Assembly: GCA_947650285.1 (NCBI GenBank)
Contig: CANTFL010000945.1
Coordinates: 62,001 to 126,000, forward strand
Direction of reading: 5' to 3'
Source: Hyaloperonospora brassicae
Taxonomy: Eukaryota; Oomycota; Peronosporomycetes; Peronosporales; Peronosporaceae
DNA: 64,000 nt
Shown here: in pieces, positions 11,930 through 24,421 of the stretch
Layout of the letters: every line of letters starts with the position of its first letter
Numbering within the stretch: position 1 is the first letter of the stretch
Made by a program: the position numbers and the translations under genes
Notes under the pieces: generated by a model
The model's database searches: none
The model's input: only the letters and a program-made list of their open reading frames with translations
Told to the model about the DNA's origin: nothing

Positions 11930-14900
11930 TTCGCTCGGGTCTAGAACATGTGTATAAAATATGGTGCGTGACGTGATTGCTAATTTGAAATACATTTACG
12001 AGTGTCTGGGGCGCGTATCTCTCTGAACCGATTTTTGTCATATCGGGTGAGCCGAATCCTTTTGCTCTCCATGGCCATTATCCTCGATCAATCGTTGGAC
12101 TCGAGTACTCTAGCTGCTATCCGATTATGTTAACTCTCGATAGCGAAAAATAGCTATCCGCTTCCGCTACAACCTACGGTAGCGCAAGATAAAGTCAAGA
12201 GAATGTGTATGCGTTGCCTATGCTGTGCAATAGAAGATGATAAATTATTTAAATTAGCCGTAATAAACGTATGCCGATATAACTATTTACATGTTTGTGT
12301 CTTTTATGAAGACAGTAATACTAAGTCACTTGCACTAGATAGAAGAAAATTTGATCTTCCATAAAATTTAGCATTCCGTTTGCGTCGATCCTCCGCGAAA
12401 TAGTGAAATCTTGTACGTTACAAGATACTGCTGTCAGGACTAGCAGAAAATTAAATACTTGCATGCTTGTTCTATCATTGCGCTTCTTTGGCAATGCTAA
12501 ACGCTGTTTCTTTTTCTCCTCTCTTGTGTCATCATCCTAAATGGCATTGGAAATGGCGAAGCTAAAAATTCAAAATATTACCTTCGTCATTTGTGTCAAA
12601 AAAACTTCATCATTTTTTCAAGACATCCTCAACTTCAAATAATGTAATATCTACATCACAATCGTTCCGTGTCTACGTGAGTGTTGACACATGACGAGTA
12701 AGAGGCAGTCAGTCGCTATTTCAGCAAAATCGTCATCAGACTAGAGTTACACTCTGTCAAGCTAAAATGCGTGATTCTGTAGGCCATTCACGCAGAACGG
12801 GATGTGTAGTGTCGACGCATGCATTGATTTGTTAATATAGAACCTAAATGTTGTCAAAATTCACCTTAAACGTTAAAAAGATTGAGCCCATCCTCAAATT
12901 TCATCGATAACACGACTGGAACTTTCCTTATGAGCATCTGTGTTCAAAAATTATGAGCTTAACATTTGTTAAGCGTGGTACGAGTTATCGGAACACATAC
13001 ATATTTGAATTTTCTGTGAATTAAGAATCGCGGCTTGAGACTAGTGTAAGGGGTTACACATGTATCAAAATACCGTGTCGATTAAGACACGTGGTGAACC
13101 TTGTGCTGTGGTCGACTAGAGCAGCAGCAAGTTATATCCTCTTGCAAATCAGGTGAGCATACAAGAGAATACCAATATATCCACGAGGTCTTCATCGGTA
13201 CAAATCAATTGCAAGTATGATTAGAACGTAACGCCATAACTCTGTCGATATAGGCATGGGCCGCAATGCGTGCGGATCTGATACTTAGAATAAGGTGATA
13301 AATTTGCGAGAGACAATTTACTTGCGCTTGAACCGATACTTTCGGGGGGGGAAAAACGCTGCTTACGTAGCATAAATTTTTCTCGAAAGCTATGCCCTCC
13401 AATTGGTGCATCTTGGTACTTCTACATGATTGCAAATGAAGTAATGGATTACAGTAAAGACAATATGAAATGTGTCACCGGCATCGACTGTGTGTATCAT
13501 TAATAGCTGCGAGTCGTGTGGCGATCCAACCAAAAACGGTAAAATGCCAGTCTAAACCCAGAAATTTATAATTTGGATGGCGAGGTGTTCCATCAAACTC
13601 AGAAGTCATTATTCCTTTTGTATGCTTATCATACGTTGTCAAGAAGTGTTAATGACGGAACACTAGCTTCAATCGTTGCAACAGCGGTATAGATCTCACT
13701 GATAAAATGCGTAGCCGGCTCGATATAACCTCGGCGCGAAAGCGCATCAGAGACGACATTACGTCGTCGTGGCTTGTATATTATGGATGATTTGTATCCC
13801 AAGAAGAATAACAGCCACCTCGTCATTTTTTGAAAGGGATGGAAATTGTTTCCGATCCACAATAGTAACAATTGGTCCACATACACAACAAATGGTCTAT
13901 CCTCGAGGGATTAGACGTAAAAGTAGGTCAGTGCACAATTCATGGAAAGGACTTTCTTGTCTTACAATAAATAGTCGCACTGAGCTGGTAGAATCTTACA
14001 CGAATGATAACATACTACCTAATCTGTTCCTTCTTCACCATCAAGCATCAAGGCGCAGCTATTTATAAATCGCTGGCCACAGCAATTTCTAACTATCCAG
14101 ATGAAGTTATCTTTATAATCTGCAATTGCCAATATACGCGAATGTATCAACCAATTTGGGGTTTTAGATGTCTGGAGCTCAGCATCCACGACCACCTGTC
14201 GTTTTTTACATTAAAAGAAAAAGATTGACGGCCATCTCGGCGTATTTACAAGGGTTTATATGATAGTACTCCATGTTCATAGGGAACTTTTTGAGTCGCT
14301 TGACATTCATTGGCCCTTTCTAGTCGGTGATCACGTTCACCCTCTCCATATCAAGGCGTGCGCCACGTTTATTCACTATTTAATTATGAATAAAATTGCT
14401 AGCCGCGGATATAAGCTTGTCGATGTGATTAACACAGCTTACGTGCGATCATCATTGTATTTCAACATACGAGTGCGTATTCTATGGAAACTGCAAGGCC
14501 TTATTAAGTTCATAAATTTGATATGGACGATCACAAGGCGGAGTTTCTCGGAGAAAACTCACGAAGGTTTACGACAAAATCGCTGCGCTTAATAGTAGTA
14601 TGCCAGAGGCATTAGTTGGTATTTGTGGTATGACGGATGAATTCCCGATAATACTGATGGGCGATCTTACTACTGTCTTCGAGTTTTCGTAAACGCATAA
14701 GGATCTAAAAATGCAATACACCATAAAATATAATGAAAAATTAGTTTTCTTCGACAATCCATCATGATAATTACTTCGTCAGTATCGGCGTTCAGGAGAT
14801 TTCCGTCGCTGCATTCAACCTTTATATGCGTGCACTATCCTCCATCTTTGTCAGAGTTACGCTTACAGAAAGTTGAGAAGCTCTAAGTGAAAGTTTACTT

Positions 14901-17900
14901 CCTTTTATAGTCCGCTGTGAAGCGATCGGTGCAGAACACGTCGATTGCTAGTACATTTTATGAAGTATCGATCAAAGATACATGCCACCGTACTTTTACC
15001 TAGGCTGCAATTATTAAACGTGTAGCGTGCAACTATACTTATGCAGTCCGCACAATATTAATTATATCACCATCCTTAAAATATGGGCAAATTTTTTTTA
15101 AACGGATGTTCCTTTGAGCATGTCTCAGGACGGAGACTAGTGTCGTTCAGTATGGGCCCTTCTTTTTGCAAATACTTTGATACATCTATAAAATGCTTTA
15201 TACCTCGTTCGATATCAGCAAATACTGCTGTTAGCCGAACATTAGCTTCTTTTTCATTATTTGTGACGAGTGCTAAGATCTGCTTGTGTTCCCTATCAAG
15301 CATATCTCGTAAGACCCGTTATAGCGTTGAAACGTAAGTTGTCTCTGAACTTAACTATGATCTCACTATCAGATAAACCATATAAGCGACGACTTACTAA
15401 TCCGATTATTTTAAATTTTTTTAGGATGCTACTGACTGATTACCTCAGCATAAAACCCGCTGATTATTTCTTTTCCTATGGTATATGGGACTTATTCCTT
15501 TGACGTCGCTTAGCCGTATTTGCGCTACGAAAGATGAGAACTTTATTAATTATTTTGTATAGTCGACCCAGATTTTTGTGTTGTCGCCTCTAATCAATAT
15601 GATTAATTGTCCTTGGATGCTGTCCTACAGGCATGCATCTCCGTCCTGAACCATTCGATCTTTTCTATTGGTGGACCGTCACAGCTAAATATTTATTTGC
15701 ACAGGCGCCTCAATCTTGCTCCACAGTGTAGTGAATAATCACACTGAAGTTTTGTGCAGTAGTCCTAAAGACCTTACCACACGTGAGGCCATCATCTCAC
15801 TTCCTAGTAGTACTATCAAACGCTTGCGGATAAGTTAAGATTTTTATCCGATGAAAACCTAATGAATAACCAGCAGGAAGCTTCACGGATCATGTATTTC
15901 AGATTACCCTTGCTTCGTACGTTATGAGGAGAGGTATCTCATTATGACATCGAAAAATGGCAGCTAGATCCAGAGCGATGCAATCTTACTCGTACTGCTC
16001 TATGTAGTCGATTCTACTACTTGTTTCTTAATTGTTATGCATCCAACTGTTCCAACGCTCCTCATATACGTAGGAAGGATGACGATCTTATCGAACTTTA
16101 GCAAACCTCCCATAAGTGACTGGTGAAAACCAAAGTCTCCTATGCCTAACAGGTACCTGCTGCACGAAAAGCCTAAACCTGTCACATTCGAATTAACGGT
16201 GATATGGTATACGTAATCACCAGGTGTAGATACACACCATGATTGTGCATCTGGAACATATTACGTAAAGAGTCTGTCAAATTCTCTTGAGGTTGCTGGA
16301 TTCGTAAGGCACTCCACCCAGGCTGACCTCAACCGTATTTAGACTGTCCATCTTTGTTGTTGGACTTTGCAACAGCTCCGTAACTACCATTTAAACCGTT
16401 TTTGGTTGGCACTCGATTTTTTTAGTAAAGTTTGGTACTGGGCGGGGCCAATACAATCATAGGTGTAGTAGTCTATCGTTTAACATGGTTTGCGCTTCTA
16501 TAATCGCTTGTTGTTCGAACAGCAATTTATCTCGCTCTTGACGTACCAGATATCCATAGGTTTTGAATCTCCAATTTTTGTCTATACAGTGAACGATATG
16601 ATATTCAATGAGTAACTGTTTGTCTCAAAATAACGTTTCTCTTCTTCACAGCTTCAAAGGCTTGTTCTATCGTATACAGCTCAAGTCATACAGATGATTC
16701 CTGATCGAATTCCTGCCAAACGATTATTGATACCTTGTATAAGCGTGTTCTCATAGACCAAAATGGTCATGTTAAACCTATAAAATGTTACCTCTAATAT
16801 GCGTATACATCACGCTTACCCTTCTTAAAAATAAAGGGCTCTGTTAGAGATCTAAATTCTGCTCGCGGCGGCTCAAACAAGATTTTTTGTCGGAGTGTGC
16901 TATAAATCATTCAATGGCCTATACACACATAAAGTTGTTTAATTGGAGGATCATCCCTCAAAATAGCACGGTATACCAGGTTTGATTCGGCAAAAAAAAC
17001 TTTCTTTCTCCTTTGTCGATTTCTTGATGGATTGATGGCACCGGCTGCCAGCATTTATCATTTTAACAGGAAGGATCCTACGGCTCCTTTGTACATGAAG
17101 ATGTCTACCTTAAAAAATCAGGCCAACTTATGTACGTCATTCCAGGAGGATCACATTACTGTTGTCTTAACATCTCTGCCGTTTAAAATTTTTGCTACTA
17201 GTATAAGGTTTCTTTTACAAGCAATATGCTAATTTTGTGTTGTACGAAGGCGGTGACGACGGAATGCGATACGTCCATAGCTAATGCGGATTGCTTGATC
17301 CAGACAGCATCTTCTCCCACGTTTAACTTATTCATCCGACCGCACTTCATTCTGTATCACTCAAATAGACGTAGTTTCCCAATTGCCGCCAAACAAAAAA
17401 CTGTCGCCATCATCATTTAATGTGCATAAGTCGGAAAAGATTTGAGATCCTTACGGTATAAAAAAGCGCTTACAGGTGGAACGTCGCACTGGTAGCGTCG
17501 TACCAATCACAGTACGAGGCAAAATCTCACTGACACCATAATTTCTCAATTTGTTGATATCCCACGTACACGGCACAATGGAAGAAAAATACTGAATGAA
17601 AAAATTGAAGTAATGGAGAGGGTCATATTGGTATGAAATTATAGTCCTAAAATCGTATATTCTCTTATTTAGTCATATAGTATAAATATTGATAAAAATC
17701 TATTAGCTTGAAGTCATATGACCGCCCATTGCGCGCTAAAAGCAGCGCTTCGTGTTTTGGTATCAATATATATATATATATCAATTATTGATAAGGCCTT
17801 TGTTTAAACGAAAGATTATCACTATCCTGAGATCTCAAAGAAGGAAAGTTACCGTAAAATACCTAGTGTATAATATATTATGCAGGATAATATTATGTTA

Positions 17901-17950
17901 ATAACGGTTTTATTCGTTGCGCCTGTCCCCTTTATCATATGAATGCTTAT
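11930..17950 (-). pseudogene. Ancient decayed gyp-2 element
   Basis: It follows the gyp-2 element at 41,640-47,972 along its length in minus orientation, with many indels and stops. Anchors: 11,965-12,030 matches 41,660-41,715; 12,780-12,830 matches the integrase end; 13,629-13,886 keeps the RNase H tail (SDALSRRGY); 14,780-14,850 and 14,910-14,950 match RT; 15,076-15,303 matches the protease-RT linker; 16,240-16,380 matches the gag-protease junction. A decayed LTR starts at about 17,478. The acidic integrase segment is recognisable near 12,500-12,700. It is the oldest of the three gyp-2 copies. Confidence 0.8.
17478..17950 (-). repeat. Decayed 5' LTR of the ancient gyp-2 copy
   Basis: The stretch ACAGGTGGAACGTCGCACTGG corresponds to the LTR edge at 23,935. 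CCCATTGCGCGC followed by AGCAGCG near 17,728 and AAGGCCTTTGT near 17,796 match the LTR interior at 24,190-24,260. A short (TA)n run is inside at about 17,768. The outer edge is not clear. Confidence 0.5.
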
Positions 17951-18349
17951 GATACGTTGTATGTTTTCGCATATATCTGTCGAATCCCTCTTCTTTATTT
18001 ACCACAAACATGGTATTTTCCTTCAAAAAGGAGGTAGAGTGATCGTACGTCATCAGAAAGTGGTGTACATCGTTTGATTGTGGAAGCACGCCGCCTCTGC
18101 CAATATGATTGGAAGCTTTTTGGTGTATTATTATAGCAATGTTTGAATTTTTTTTAGTTTATTCAAGCTCTTGTATTGAATACTGCATCGCAATGTCTAA
18201 GTTAAGTGTAGGCAATGATTATATCAGATCCGAGAAAATGGCTCAAAAGCAAAGAAAGAAGATATTCTAGCATCATTAAGAGCAGAAAAGGTTGTGATGA
18301 TTTGATTTTATAGTTTCGATGCTTGTACAGGTGGTCGTGAGGATTTAGA
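17951..18349. other. Spacer, nothing recognised
   Basis: AT-rich, no open frame of note, between the decayed LTR and the TIR element. Confidence 0.5.
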
Positions 18350-19392
18350 TAGGGAATTCTTAAATTCACACCCTTTTCCTTAGATTCACACCCTTCCTTT
18401 TAATCTCATATATAGAATCTCTATTTATTTAATGATTTAATTTCTGACAAAGGTATTACTCAATTATCCAGGCCATTCATTGGCAAGTAATATGTAAGAA
18501 ATACATAAGATACGACTCAACCCTGTGGTCTAGCTCCTGCATCGTTTACTGATAGGGAACCACGCAATAACATTTTTCCTCTTCCCGAGGTTGAGCATGC
18601 CAGTCGGGAGCAACTTATGGATACTGTGCAGGCGTTCGCACGTGTCCAAGGCTATGCTGTTACAATTAAATGTTAGATGGCATATAAGCGTGTCTACCCG
18701 AAATGTAACCGAACGGCCGTAAACGTACCAAATGTTACAAAAGAGCGCCAACTCCAGACCAGCACACGCCGAATGGATTGCCCACGGCACCGTGCACGAT
18801 CTCCATTACGGCCATCGTCTGACCACTTTAAGTGGCAGTAACACAACGCCCCACAAGATTTGTGCCACTTGGCTTAGTCCAGATCGCCACCTTCACGCGC
18901 CTTTAGGACCGTTGTCACTGTTAGGTACAAGGCGTACGCCCAGCCAGCGAAAGAGACGTCATTGAAGGCCAACAGGTACAAATTTAGTTGCAAGGACTAC
19001 GCATACAAAAAGAGAGTACTATGTTCAGCGTCTGCGTTGCAACCTGGACACTCGTCTGTATCTCCTCTTGTTCTCACCTTTTTGGCCTGCAAGCCTGTTC
19101 GTGGTGTGTCGTCAAGAATAAATACACGACGTCATTCTGAACTCTTGATGGCGTCCTTAATAATACCGACGACAATCTAGTCGGTCACAAGTGCGCCCGA
19201 CTCCATCGCGATTTGACCTTTTTGCCTATGTCGGTGCCAGCAGCTACAGCAGCGCGCAAGATGTCGCCCGTAGCCAAGTGGCAGAGAAAGTACTCATCTT
19301 TGTGCAACGGCAATTGCGTACCTTGTATATATAAGATTTAAAAGGAAGGGTGTGAATCTAAGGAAAAGGGGTGTAACTTTAGCATTTCCCTG
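18350..19392. mobile_element. 1.04-kb element with long terminal inverted repeats
   Basis: The left end (18,350-18,407) and right end (19,335-19,392) are inverted copies over about 58 bp, starting (c/t)AGGGAAtT. They share an exact 31-bp inner part containing CCTTAGATTCACACCC. Each TIR holds two short direct repeats of ATTCACACCCTT. This is the architecture of a DNA transposon or a non-autonomous derivative. No matching target duplication is obvious and no transposase is seen; the interior holds an RT remnant. The superfamily is not assigned. Confidence 0.7.
18790..19320 (-). pseudogene. Reverse-transcriptase C-terminal zinc-finger remnant
   Basis: The minus-strand frame near 19,150-18,990 reads RRVFILDDTPRTGLQAKK then DECPGCNADAEHSTLFLYA. 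Cys-x2-Cys followed by an acidic-His-x-Leu-Phe stretch is typical of the zinc-binding region (zf-RVT type) after LINE-like reverse transcriptases. A stop follows directly, and frameshifts flank it on both sides. It lies wholly inside the TIR element, so it is either captured cargo or a LINE fragment that the ends happen to enclose. The family call is an inference from one short motif. Confidence 0.4.
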
Positions 19393-19639
19393 TTAACGTT
19401 TATGTTTTAGTATGGTTCTGTAAAATTAGACGAAATTTTGTGATTTTTCTCAATGAAAGCATGATTCACATAAGCAATGAATGTAACAAGACACTGACAA
19501 CTATTTATTGGTCTTCCGGTACGGGATTAAGTTTTAATGACAACAGTGAATGCCGGTGCCGTGCTAGGTATAGACATTATAACAAAGAAGGGGGTGAACA
19601 TCTAAGGCAAAACTTTAGTTGTAGAAAAACTAGCCGTCG
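19393..19639. other. Spacer between TIR element and truncated gyp-2
   Basis: No recognisable gene. Similarity to the gyp-2 integrase begins near 19,640 (GTCGGAACACG against the 43,190 region). Confidence 0.5.
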
Positions 19640-20210
19640 GAACACGAATCTCCAAAGATCAGCCGTGAACCGAGAATCACGGACGGACACGAGTTCACGG
19701 GGTGACCCGTGAAGTCGAAATATTGTGTTGATAAAGACACGCGAACGTCTGTGACAAGTGATCAATTCGGGTACCGCAGCAAGATGCACCATCTTGGCGA
19801 ACCGGTCAGCAAGAACAAGAATACCATTATTCTTGTGAGCATTTTCGGGGAAACCGAAGAAAAAGTCCATTGAAACGGACTGCCTCATCCGGCCGGTATA
19901 GTTAGAGGCTGTACTGGTGCACGGGATGAAGGACTGGGCTTCACCCGTTGACAGAACTCGCAAGCACGAATGTACTGGTGTACAAACTGATACTGGCGAG
20001 GCCAGTAAACGTCACGACTTACCGGAAGGTAAGTCTCTTCCCGACCACGATGACCACCTTTTGAGGCAACGTGACACTCATACAAGATGCGCAAGCTCAA
20101 ATCATGATAAGCGGGATCGATGACACGAGATGTGTAGTCGACTACGGCAATGTATTACAGCAAAACATTGCGGGATGTGTATCGACGTAATGAGGAACGG
20201 TACAAAGCCG
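19640..20210 (-). pseudogene. gyp-2 integrase fragment (copy b)
   Basis: The zinc-binding module is readable (GHRGREETYLPVS, then RACEFCQRVKPS). The core begins with SVSMDFFFGFPENAHKNNGI and continues to LVSVRDSRFTADLW, so both catalytic Asp regions are present while the catalytic Glu region is missing. The spacing of SDRD is altered to SVRD. A frameshift separates the two parts near 19,900. Confidence 0.85.
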
Positions 20211-20276
20211 GTAAATCCTGAGCAATGTACGAATCGAATTCAACAGATGATCCATGAAGCGAAGAAGATCCCTATC

Positions 20277-21719
20277 TCACGCGTAAGCTATTCTTATGTT
20301 TTCAAGTAAACTTGACGACGTCACACTGGCTGTGAGTGTCGCAACAGTGGACTTATCTTCACTGTTGGATTGCGCGCCCGACTCAAAATCGGGCCGGCGC
20401 GAAAGTGCATCAGCGACGACATTGAGACGTCCTGGTATATACTCCATGGAGAAGTTATACTTTGCGAAGAAAGACAGCCACCTCGCCATTCTTTGCGAGA
20501 GGTGTGGGCTGTTTACGGCCGTGCGTAATGACCCATGGTCCTTATAGACTATGAACGGTCTATCTCCGAGAAGATAGACCTGGAACTTAGCCAGTACGTA
20601 CTTCATGGCAAGGAGTTCCTTGCCATGCACTGGGTAATTACGCTCAGCTGCTTGCAGCTGACGCGACTGATAACAGATGACACGCTCCGCGCCATCTGCG
20701 TCGAACTGCATTAACGCACAGCCGATTGCAAAATCGCTGGCGTCACAGACCACATTAAATGGTCTGTCCAGATCTGCAATCGCCAAGATCGGCGATTGCA
20801 TCAAGATTTGCTTGATACCTTCAAAGGAAATCTGACAGTCAGCGTTCCATGACCACTTCACAATTTTCTTGAGTGAACAAGAAAGACGCACAGTCATCTT
20901 GGCGTAGTAGCGCGAGTACTTGTGCAAGTACGCCGCTAGGCAAAGGAACTTACGAAGTCCCTTGACAACGATTGGGACGGATCCGTCATTAATCGCCTTG
21001 ATCTTTTTGGGATCAGGGCGTACGCCGTGTTTACCCACGATGCACCCAAGAAGTGGTATTTCGCTAGCCGCGAATATAAACTTCTTGAGGTTGGCGTACA
21101 ACGTATACTTGCGCATAAGTTGAAGAACCTGACGAACGTGAGTTCTGTGAACTTCAACGTCCGTCTTTCCGTCCATAGCCCGGCTATGGCTGAACACATC
21201 GTCGAAGTAACTCGGTGCGAAGTCTCGCACCGGTCTCAACAGATTTGTGACACATCTGTTGAATGTTGCAGGGGCATTACTCAGCCCCTGTGGCATCACT
21301 AGCCACTCCCACAGCATCCCGCTGGGGGTGCTCACTGCCGTAAACGGTATTTCCCGTTCACGCATGAGGATCTGATAGAATCCATCCATCAGATCCATGG
21401 TCGATAAGATGGTACTCTTTGACATACCATCTATGAATATGCCCTTCCTTGGTATCGGCGTCCGAGCCCGTACCGTTGCAGCATTCAACTTGTTGAATGC
21501 GTGCACTATTCGTCATTCTCCTGTGGCCTTTCGCACACAGAAGGTCCGAGAGCTGTGAGGGGATGTTGATTTCCTCACATGGCCCGATGCTAAGCGATCG
21601 GCAAAGAACTTGTCGATCGCTAGTACTTGTTCACGAGGCAGTGGCCACTGCTTCATGACACAGTACTTCGATCTCGGTTTGAGCTCGATCTCGTGTCGAG
21701 TGTCTTTGTCCTTAGGCAA
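20277..21719 (-). pseudogene. gyp-2 RT-RNase H (copy b), nearly continuous
   Basis: A 409-codon frame (21,506-20,277) plus 69 upstream codons (21,719-21,513), separated by one stop. RT motif A lies at STMDLMDGFYQ, motif B at MPQGLSNAPATFN and motif C at SYFDDVFSHS. RNase H follows with VVCDASDFAIGCAL, NYPVHGKELLAMKY and ADALSRRPDFE; the usual YTDH reads YKDH. This is the best preserved RT in the window. It would copy element RNA in cytoplasmic particles, but gag and integrase of this copy are broken. Confidence 0.9.
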
Positions 21720-21735
21720 CTCGCAAGGTACGGAT

Positions 21736-22600
21736 TCAGGGAATACGTCCTTGATATTCGATCAAATCCTTATACAAAGGATTAGCCTGAAGCGACTCCC
21801 AGGATTGAGACGTGTATGGCTCAATCCGAGTCTTCTCATCGATGACACTTTCGTCCATCGATGAGCTGCTGAGAACCCGTTCGTTCTCAGCAAATACTGT
21901 GGCCGACCGAATATCGGCCACATCATCATCCTCCGCGACGAGTACACAGATCTGCTTGACTTTGCCACTACGCAGATCACGCAAGAACCGTTTCGTTTCT
22001 AGCGTTGGCAATTGAGTTATATCCAAAGTTTACTTTGGAGGCACAATCAGATCAAGCGTATAAGCGCCTACGCTTGATCCGTCATTAACCAAGACGTTCA
22101 ACGTCTCGGTTTCTTCCTGGGAAATCACTTCCACAGGATCTGGGTGAGCTTTCTCCACAATGTAGTGATCATCTACATTATGTTCTTGTACAGTCGCGCT
22201 ATAGACCGTACCATAAGTGAGGCCATCGCACTCACTCGTAGTACACCCACGTGAGTGTATGCGTTCCAAGATGTTCGTCAGGTGCTTATCTGAGGAACAA
22301 GTGGCAGGTATCGTAACCGATCGATACTGCCAAATCACCCTTGGCTCGTATTTCCTGAGCCAAGGCAACCTTAAGATGACGTCGGACTTGTCATCTAGGT
22401 CAAGCACGATGAAATCATCATCGTTCTGTTCGCCTTTTAACGTGTAGTGTATTCCGACTACACGTTTCTTCACAGTGATCGATGCGCCTGTCGATAGGCG
22501 CACCGTCATTTTCGTTGGAGGGATCTCCCGATTTACGAAGTTAAAACTTCCTGCCTCTAGCGTCTGGCGACGAACAATATTGTTCGACGCCTCACAGTCA
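21736..22600 (-). pseudogene. gyp-2 protease and linker (copy b)
   Basis: The retropepsin-like active site reads ALVDCEASNN near 22,590, followed by the protease body (FIVLDLDDKSDVILRLPWL). A linker of about 180 residues follows, ending with SLQANPLYKDLIEYQGRIP before RT. The frame is open from the active site to 22,030. A second piece, 22,026-21,736, is split from it by one stop (TTTGGATATAACTC region). Function by family: cleavage of Gag-Pol. Confidence 0.75.
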
Positions 22601-23097
22601 ACTAGGGCGCAAAGTGAAATTTCGTCGTCACTTTTAACTTCAAGGTGATGAGAGACACCTCATCACCAGGTGCAGAGACACACAGAAATTGTGTGTCGGG
22701 AGCAACCTTCTTCGGGAGATTTGCAAATTATCTTGATGTTGCTGGATCAGTAGGGGCGGAGCGCTATACTGATCCTGATCGTTTTTTTTTATGGTCCATC
22801 TCGCTGTTGCGACTTCGCAACAGCAACGGACCCTCGCCCTCCAGTTCTTCAGGCTGGTGGGTGAATACTGCGCTCAGCACCGCGAGGTACTGAGCGGGGG
22901 ATACTTCATTCATATGCGTAGTGTCCCAGTTTATGACAGCGATGGCATCTCACCATTCGCTTGTCGTTCATAGGGCGAGGTTTCTCGCCCTCGACTTGAC
23001 AGAGGTCCATTGGTTCTGGATCTCCAACAGCTAATCGTCTCTGTGGACGATGCGGGGTCAACGTAGCGTGAGACTATCTCACGCTATAATATTCTTG

Positions 23098-23886
23098 CTA
23101 CGTTGCGAAGATTGCCTCTGAGAGCGTCTTTAGCTCTCCGCGGAACAGGTGGTCCCTGACGGGACCATCGGACAGCCCTTGAATGAATATTGCGATCAAC
23201 ACAAACTCACTCACAGGGTTCACTACCATGCAGGTTGCAAGGTAGCGTACATGCTGACCGTAATTGTAAACCTTACGCTTACACTGCTTGAGTTGCAAAA
23301 GCCCCGAAAGAGTCCTGAACTTTGCTCTGGGCGGCTCGAACGTCTTACTGCGCAGGTTCTTGAAGATCCTCAACAACCCAAACACGTTTGGGTCGTGCAA
23401 CTTGAGGTTCAGGGCCCAAGCTCTGGCTTCTCCTGCCAGGTTAGACTGAGCGAATGATACTTGCATTCGCTCATCGTCGATGCGACGAGCATCGATGGCA
23501 TCGTCGACTTCGACAAACCACCTCAACAGGGAGTCTTCCTCGACTCCCCATTACTTGGAGACCTCTAGTTTGAGGGACTCCCGTAGACGCTCACGCGTCG
23601 GCTCTGCGGACTGGGACTGTTGTCTCAGTGATTCGGTCCGCTGGTGATCTTGTTGTTGTAACAAGGTCACCTGCGCTCGCGACTCATTAAGTTCTCGTTG
23701 CAAGAACTTGCTAATGACGACATGTTGCTGGTCCCTATCCCTTGAGGATAGCATGGCCCATATGGCTTCCTCGCCAACGGTCGAACTCATTCGTTCGATC
23801 GCACTCCATTCGATATCGCTCGAATGGGAGTAGCTTTCACGGGTTTCGTGAAATCTGTCGCCTTCGACTTCGTTCAACATGTTCAT
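23098..23886 (-). pseudogene. gyp-2 gag pseudogene (copy b)
   Basis: Starts at ATG 23,886, 51 bp inside the LTR edge. The first 111 residues are open and rich in charged, Gln-rich sequence (QQHVVISKFLQRELNESRAQ), then a TAA at 23,551 follows LEVSK. Downstream, 23,526-23,098 keeps the retrotransposon gag core (RWFVEVDDAIDARRIDDERM to VRDHLFRGELKTLSEAIF). The zinc knuckle part near 23,000 is decayed. Homologous to the longer gag at 46,325-47,438. Confidence 0.85.
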
Positions 23887-23936
23887 GTTGGGCGATGCGA
23901 GTGTGGTCCTTGGACGGACTACAAAGTACTACCAGG

Positions 23937-24421
23937 TGTAACGGGGCACCGGCGACTACGTACTGGACCACCAGTACGGAGTTTACTATCACTGACTGTA
24001 GTGATAGTCAGTGCCCAGCTAGGTGTAGAACTACACAGAGGAAGGTAGAACGACTAAGGTGAAAGACTCTAGTCGTGGTAAACGTAAAAACTGCTAATTA
24101 TATAATTAATTCCTATAACTCTTGTATCTCTGTTTGTCCTGACTTAATTATACTTATGTAACTAAAGTATGGTGATGTCTACTCACCACCCATTGCGCGC
24201 GTCTAGCAGCGATTCGTATATTGATATAGTCACAACATCAACCAATGAGTAGGCCTTTTGGTTTTCCCAACGATTTCACTATACTAAGTGATATTGTCAA
24301 AAGAATATTTAACGTAATATTATATGGTACCTTTTTGTCACAATGGTATCCTTCTGTAACGACGAAAAAAGATAATAATTTTACGGTAAAGATTCTCGTA
24401 AATTTTGGCCAGCCCGTTACA
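23937..24421 (-). repeat. 5' LTR of gyp-2 copy b
   Basis: 485 bp bounded by TGTAACGG and CCCGTTACA. Next to its inner edge on the minus strand the element reads CCTGGTAGTACTTTGTAGTC, the position of a primer binding site, though the tRNA cannot be named. Inside are strong hairpins, for example GTACTGG-accA-CCAGTAC (about 23,963-23,980) and a palindromic CACTGACTGTAGTGATAGTC region. Confidence 0.85.

Larger units (their letters stand above)
19640..24421 (-). mobile_element. gyp-2 element copy b, 3'-truncated
   Basis: A minus-strand Ty3/gypsy element with its 5' LTR on the right (23,937-24,421), then gag, protease, RT-RNase H and the first two thirds of integrase. It stops inside integrase at about 19,640 and lacks the chromodomain, antisense frame and 3' LTR of the copy at 40,170-47,972. 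Offset to that copy is about 23,559 bp with small indels only. Divergence by eye is a few percent. Confidence 0.9.
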
